A DNA stretch of 24,368 nt. It comes from Streptomyces sp. NRRL B-24484 (GTDB taxonomy: Bacteria > Actinomycetota > Actinomycetes > Streptomycetales > Streptomycetaceae). Each line of letters begins with the position of its first letter. Position 1 is the stretch's first letter. Positions 20,790 through 24,368 of this stretch are shown here, piece by piece. The DNA is taken from positions 1 to 24,368 of the forward strand of contig NZ_JOAI01000082.1 in NCBI RefSeq assembly GCF_000717715.1, in the 5' to 3' direction. A model generated the notes under the pieces. The model was given only the letters and a program-made list of their open reading frames with translations, did no database searches and was not told the DNA's origin. The position numbers and the translations under genes are program-made.

Positions 20790-23335
20790 GCCGCGACACC
20801 TCCGTGCGTCGGGTCGGCCGCCTGGGACGCGGGCAGGGTGAGGAGCATGGTGGTGCCGCCGCCGGGGGTGTCCTCGACCTCCAGGGAGCCGCCCATGGCT
20901 TCGGCGAGGCCGCGGGAGAGGGCGAGGCCGAGGCCGACACCGGTGGTGTTGTCGTTGTCGCCGAGACGCTGGAACGGCAGGAAGACCCGGTCGCGGTCCG
21001 CGAAGGGAATGCCCGGGCCGCGGTCGATCACTCGGACTTCCACCCGTCCCCGGTGGTGGCTGGCGGCGACCAGGACGGGTGCGCCCGGGGCGTTGTACCT
21101 GAGTGCGTTGGTGATCACGTTGGCCAGTACCCGTTCGAGCAACGGCACGTCGGCGAGCACCGGTGGCACGGTGTCCAGGTCCAGCGGTTGGACGGGGGCG
21201 TCCGGCTGGGCGAGGGAGTCCATCGCGCGCCGCAGCACCTCGTCCAGCGGGGTGGATTCCAGGTGCAGGGTGAGCACGCCGGCCTGGAGCCGGCTCATGT
21301 CGAGCAGGTTGTCGACGAGGCGGGTGAGTTTGACGAGTGACTCGTCGGCCATGTCGAGGAGTTCGGCCTGGTCCTCGGGGGCGAACTCCACCTCGGCGCT
21401 GCGTAGCGAGCCGACGGCGGCGAGGGCGGCGGCGAGCGGGGTGCGCAGGTCGTGGCTGACGGCGGCGAGCAGGGCGGTGCGCATCCTGTCGGCGGCCTTG
21501 ATCGGTTCGATCTCGGCTGCGACGGTGGCGAGCCGGTCGCGTTCCAGGGCGGCGGCGATGTGGGCGGCGAACGCGGTGAGCACCCGCTGGTCGGCGGCGG
21601 GCAGTCTGCGCCCGGCGAGGATCAGCAACGCCTCCGGCCCGACCGGGACTTCGGTGACCGTGCGGTCCGGGGCCGGTGCGCCGTCGCTGTCACTGCGGCC
21701 GAGGGTCTCGCCGCTGCGCCGGTCGAGGAGGGCGACGGAGTCGAGGGCGAAGGCGGTGCGGGTCTTCTCCAGCAGGGCGGGCAGGGCGTCGGCCCCGCGC
21801 AGCACGCTGCCGGCAAGGGTGGAGAGGGTCTCGGCCTCGGCGGTCGCCCTGGCTGCCCGGGCGGTGAGCCGGGTGGCGCGGTCGACCACGGTGGAGACGG
21901 TGAGCGCGACCGAGGCGAACACCACCAGCGCGATGGCGTTGTTGGGCTCGGCGATGGTGAACGTGTGGACGGGCGGGATGAAGTAGTAGTTGAGCAGCAG
22001 CGAGGCGACCAGCGAGGCCAGCAGCGCGGAGGTTGCTCCGCCGAGCAATGCGACGGCCACCACACCGAGTTGGAAGATCAGGGCCACGGTGGTGAGGTTG
22101 AGCGACCCCGTCAGCTGAGAGAGGATCACGGTCAGCAGCACGGGCAGCAGGAGCCCTGCGGAGAAGCCTGCCACCGTCCGTCGCCGGGAGTGTCGCCGGC
22201 CGAGGGAGGGCAGGCGGCCGCGCCCGGTGAACGCGTGGGTGACCATGTGGACGTCGATGTCCTCGGAGAGGTCGACGGTGGTCTGCCCGTTGCCGGGGCC
22301 GGTGAGGAAGCGGTTGAGGCGGCCGCGGCGGCTGGTGCCGAGGACCAGCTGGGTGGCGTCGTGGGCACGGGCGAAGGCGAGCAGCGAGCTGGGGATGTCG
22401 TCGCCGACGACGACGTGGTAGCTGCCGCCGAGCGTCTCGACCAGCTGCCGCTGTTCGGCGAGCGCGCCCGGTGAGGCGCCGGAAAGGCCGTCACTCCGGG
22501 TGACATGGACAGCAAGGAGCTCGCCGCCGGCCGTGCGGTCCGCGATCCTCGCCGCCCGACGGATGATGGTCTCCCCCTCGGGGCCACCGGTCAGTGCCAC
22601 GACGACGCGTTCGCGGGTCTCCCAGACGCGGTCGATATTGTGGGTGGCGCGGTAGTCGCGCAGCCCCTCGTCGACCCTTCCGGCGACCCAGAGCAGGGCC
22701 AACTCCCTTAGTGCGGTGAGGTTTCCGACCCGGAAGTAGTTGGAGAGCGCGGCGTCCACCTTCTCCGCCTTGTAGACGTTCCCGTGCGCCATGCGGCGGC
22801 GCAGGGCCTGGGGTGCCATGTCGACCAGTTCGATCTGGTCGGCGCGGCGGACGACCTCGTCGGGGACGGTCTCGCGCTGCGGGATTCCGGTGATCTTCTG
22901 CACGACGTCGTTCAGCGATTCCAGGTGCTGGACGTTGACCGTGGTGATCACGTCGATGCCGGCGGCGACCAGTTCCTCGACGTCCTGCCACCGTTTGGCG
23001 TTGCGGCCGCCCGGGATGTTGGTGTGCGCGAGTTCGTCGACCAGGACGAGCTGCGGCCGGCGGGCCAGGATCGCGTCCAGGTCCATCTCCTGGAAATCGG
23101 TGCCGCGGTAGCTGCGGGTCAGCCGGGGCACCAGGTCCAGGCCCTGGAGCATGTTCTCGGTGTGCCGGCGGCCGTGGCACTCGATGTAGCCGACCACCAC
23201 GTCCGCGCCGCGGTCGCGCCGCCTGTGGGCCTCGTCCAGCATCCGGTAGGTCTTGCCGACACCGGGAGCCGATCCGAGGTAGACCCTCAGCTTCCCGCGG
23301 CGGATGGCGGTGCCGGGGGTGAGGTCACGGGACAT
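20786..23335 (-). CDS. kdpD: KdpD sensor histidine kinase
   Basis: The 849-residue protein is a complete KdpD. The N-terminal KdpD domain has Walker [10 protein letters not shown] (21-29) and VDELAHTN (99-106). A universal-stress-like domain follows (about 245-370, with [20 protein letters not shown]). The membrane domain has four hydrophobic segments around [24 protein letters not shown]-like domain precedes the kinase core, in which VSHDLRTP places the phosphoacceptor His628. The catalytic domain has [26 protein letters not shown] and GVGLGLAL, i.e. all N, G1, F and G2 boxes. It autophosphorylates on low K+ or turgor change and passes phosphate to KdpE. ATG at 23335 was chosen because the domain follows directly; its ribosome site is weak. 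A strong hairpin lies between it and kdpC. Confidence 0.95.
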   Translation of the reverse strand: MSRDLTPGTAIRRGKLRVYLGSAPGVGKTYRMLDEAHRRRDRGADVVVGYIECHGRRHTENMLQGLDLVPRLTRSYRGTDFQEMDLDAILARRPQLVLVDELAHTNIPGGRNAKRWQDVEELVAAGIDVITTVNVQHLESLNDVVQKITGIPQRETVPDEVVRRADQIELVDMAPQALRRRMAHGNVYKAEKVDAALSNYFRVGNLTALRELALLWVAGRVDEGLRDYRATHNIDRVWETRERVVVALTGGPEGETIIRRAARIADRTAGGELLAVHVTRSDGLSGASPGALAEQRQLVETLGGSYHVVVGDDIPSSLLAFARAHDATQLVLGTSRRGRLNRFLTGPGNGQTTVDLSEDIDVHMVTHAFTGRGRLPSLGRRHSRRRTVAGFSAGLLLPVLLTVILSQLTGSLNLTTVALIFQLGVVAVALLGGATSALLASLVASLLLNYYFIPPVHTFTIAEPNNAIALVVFASVALTVSTVVDRATRLTARAARATAEAETLSTLAGSVLRGADALPALLEKTRTAFALDSVALLDRRSGETLGRSDSDGAPAPDRTVTEVPVGPEALLILAGRRLPAADQRVLTAFAAHIAAALERDRLATVAAEIEPIKAADRMRTALLAAVSHDLRTPLAAALAAVGSLRSAEVEFAPEDQAELLDMADESLVKLTRLVDNLLDMSRLQAGVLTLHLESTPLDEVLRRAMDSLAQPDAPVQPLDLDTVPPVLADVPLLERVLANVITNALRYNAPGAPVLVAASHHRGRVEVRVIDRGPGIPFADRDRVFLPFQRLGDNDNTTGVGLGLALSRGLAEAMGGSLEVEDTPGGGTTMLLTLPASQAADPTHGGVAA

Positions 23336-23438
23336 GAACGCTGCTCTTTCTCGACGAAGGGCGGCCGGAAACATGTGGGTCTCGCCGCCGTCCCGAGCGG
23401 GTCATCCTGCTCCGCTCAACGGGACGCGACACATGGGC

Positions 23439-23483
23439 AACCGACCCGGGTGCGGGGAGGTGTTCCCCGCGCCCGGGTCGGTT
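23439..23483. terminator. 20-bp-arm hairpin between kdpC and kdpD
   Basis: Arms 23439-23458 and 23464-23483 pair over 20 positions with one mismatch on the minus-strand transcript (a G-U pair on the plus one) and a 5-base loop. It lies 26 bases after the kdpC stop and is the most stable-looking hairpin in the window. It could end the structural kdp transcript or reduce read-through into kdpDE. Confidence 0.7.
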
Positions 23484-23509
23484 CGGTCACTCAGACCACT
23501 GGTGCGACA

Positions 23510-24127
23510 TCACTTGGTCTCGCTCAGTGCCTTGTTGAGCAGGACGACGTTGACGCCGGCCTGGCCGAGGAAGCCGAGCGAGCGGCCCTCGGTGTACTTG
23601 TCGATCAGCTGGTTCAGCTGCTCGGCGGGCACGTTGCGCGCCTTGGCCACCCGGTCGACCTGCTCCTTCGCGTACGCGACGGAGATGTGCGGGTCGAGGC
23701 CGGAGCCGGAGGCGGTGACCGCGTCCACCGGGACGCTCGCCGGGTCGACGCCGTCGAAGGCGGCGATCGCGGCGCGCCGCTCCCGGACGGCCTTCAGCAG
23801 GTCCTCGCTGTCGGGGCCGAGGTTGGAGGCGCCCGAGGCCTTCGGGTCGTACGAGCCGGCCGAGGGGCGGGGCTGGAACCACTTCGGGTCCGGCTGTGCC
23901 TGCTCGTTCGGGTCGCCGGGGTTCTTCTTCGGCAGGTCGTAGGTCTGGCCGAGCAGGCTCGACCCGATCTCCCTGCCGTCGGACGTCACGATCGAGCCGT
24001 TGGCCTTGCCGGCGAAGGCGACCTGGCTGACACCGGTGACGAACAGCGGGTAGGCGAGGCCGAGGATCACGGTCATCACCAGCAGCATCCGCAGCGCGGT
24101 GAGGTGGGTGCGCAGAAGGGTGGACAT
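23510..24127 (-). CDS. kdpC: KdpC subunit of the potassium-transporting ATPase
   Basis: The 205-residue protein has a short N-terminus, one transmembrane helix (about 12-34, ALRMLLVMTVILGLAYPLFV) and an extracytoplasmic domain with the KdpC signatures GSSLLGQ, KWFQPRPSAGSYDP, SGASNLGPDS, VTASGSGLDPHIS and the C-terminal VNVVLLNKAL. KdpC is the periplasmic-side helper subunit of KdpFABC, needed for assembly and high affinity for K+. Length is normal and no key residue is missing. ATG at 24127 lies 15 bases after the kdpB stop, with GAGAGG 11 bases upstream, so the two genes are co-transcribed. Confidence 0.95.
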   Translation of the reverse strand: MSTLLRTHLTALRMLLVMTVILGLAYPLFVTGVSQVAFAGKANGSIVTSDGREIGSSLLGQTYDLPKKNPGDPNEQAQPDPKWFQPRPSAGSYDPKASGASNLGPDSEDLLKAVRERRAAIAAFDGVDPASVPVDAVTASGSGLDPHISVAYAKEQVDRVAKARNVPAEQLNQLIDKYTEGRSLGFLGQAGVNVVLLNKALSETK

Positions 24128-24142
24128 GGTTGGCGTGACCTC

Positions 24143-24368
24143 TCAGCTCAGGCCGGGGACGAACCGGACGACCAGGTCGATCGCCTTGATTCCGATGAAC
24201 GGGACGACGAGGCCGCCCACGCCGTAGAGCCCGAGGTTCCGGGCCAGCAGCGAGCCGGCGTCGGAGGGGCGGTACTTGACGCCGCGCAGGGCGAGCGGGA
24301 TCAGGCCGACGATGACCAGGGCGTTGAAGACGATCGCGGAGGTGATCGCGGACTCGGGGCTGTGCAGG
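24143..24368 (-). CDS. kdpB: KdpB ATPase subunit, C-terminal end only
   Basis: The last 74 codons of kdpB run in from the right edge of the window. They encode [20 protein letters not shown], then [26 protein letters not shown] and KAIDLVVRF, the final two membrane helices of the P-type ATPase KdpB. The catalytic DKTGT region is outside the window. KdpB hydrolyses ATP and couples it to K+ movement through KdpA. The stop is 15 bases before the kdpC start codon on the same strand. Confidence 0.93.
   Translation of the reverse strand, partial: LHSPESAITSAIVFNALVIVGLIPLALRGVKYRPSDAGSLLARNLGLYGVGGLVVPFIGIKAIDLVVRFVPGLS

Noticed and set aside
17623..20940. A 1105-codon open frame on the minus strand.
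   Set aside because: It joins the real usp gene at its downstream end to out-of-frame readings of the membrane protein, the DUF3592-like gene and kdpDE. Stop codons are rare in GC-rich DNA. Only 17623-18195 looks like protein and has a ribosome site.

Overview
The window is GC-rich DNA (third codon positions almost all G or C) from an actinomycete, most likely Streptomyces or a close relative such as Kitasatospora. The evidence is a SigE-type ECF sigma factor with a membrane partner, Kdp genes in the streptomycete arrangement, frequent GTG/TTG starts, TAgnnT-type -10 boxes and hairpins without U-tracts. It looks like accessory or chromosome-arm sequence: short, mostly unrelated transcription units, with a stretch rich in gene remnants. 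No tRNA, rRNA, CRISPR array, insertion sequence or prophage was seen.

Layout. 1-2.2 kb: a divergent pair, an MFS transporter (cut by the left edge) and a DeoR-family repressor, separated by two imperfect palindromes exactly 31 bp apart. 2.27-4.9 kb: a zinc-ribbon/OB-fold protein diverges from a class III aminotransferase across two copies of a GCACT-N-AGTGC palindrome; an Lrp/AsnC regulator follows. 5.0-7.5 kb: a large patatin-related protein, probably on a leaderless mRNA. 7.5-9.5 kb: a 700-base gap with degenerate ~20-bp repeats and a small ORF with an ideal ribosome binding site, then a SigE-family sigma factor translationally coupled to a single-pass membrane partner. 9.9-10.7 kb: a secreted protein made of two CBM20 starch-binding domains and no enzyme, with a perfect LacI/MalR-like operator upstream. 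10.8-12.4 kb: a small Cys-containing hypothetical, a LapA-like membrane protein and an SDR oxidoreductase. 12.6-14.3 kb: an operon of GNAT, OsmC and pirin genes behind a strong promoter; the pirin gene has an internal deletion and frameshift.

14.5-16.7 kb is a gene graveyard: a frameshifted repeat protein, an unidentified frameshifted fragment, the C-terminus of a MarR regulator, a KdpD reduced at both ends and in the middle, and the C-terminus of a diaminopimelate decarboxylase-like enzyme. Next to it are an intact KdpE-type response regulator and a universal stress protein, apparently what is left of a second kdpDE locus. 18.5-19.9 kb has two membrane proteins of unknown function. 20.1 kb to the right edge carries the intact kdpB(partial)-kdpC-kdpD-kdpE cluster on the minus strand, with a 20-bp-arm hairpin between kdpC and kdpD.

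No wholly new system is demonstrated. The leads most worth following are the duplicated and partly decayed Kdp signalling locus with shared [CT]TGACG motifs in nearby promoters, the orphan tandem-CBM20 protein with its operator, the twin-palindrome operators, and the sigma/membrane-partner pair with its unusual leader. All functional calls come from reading the sequence; no database search was run.
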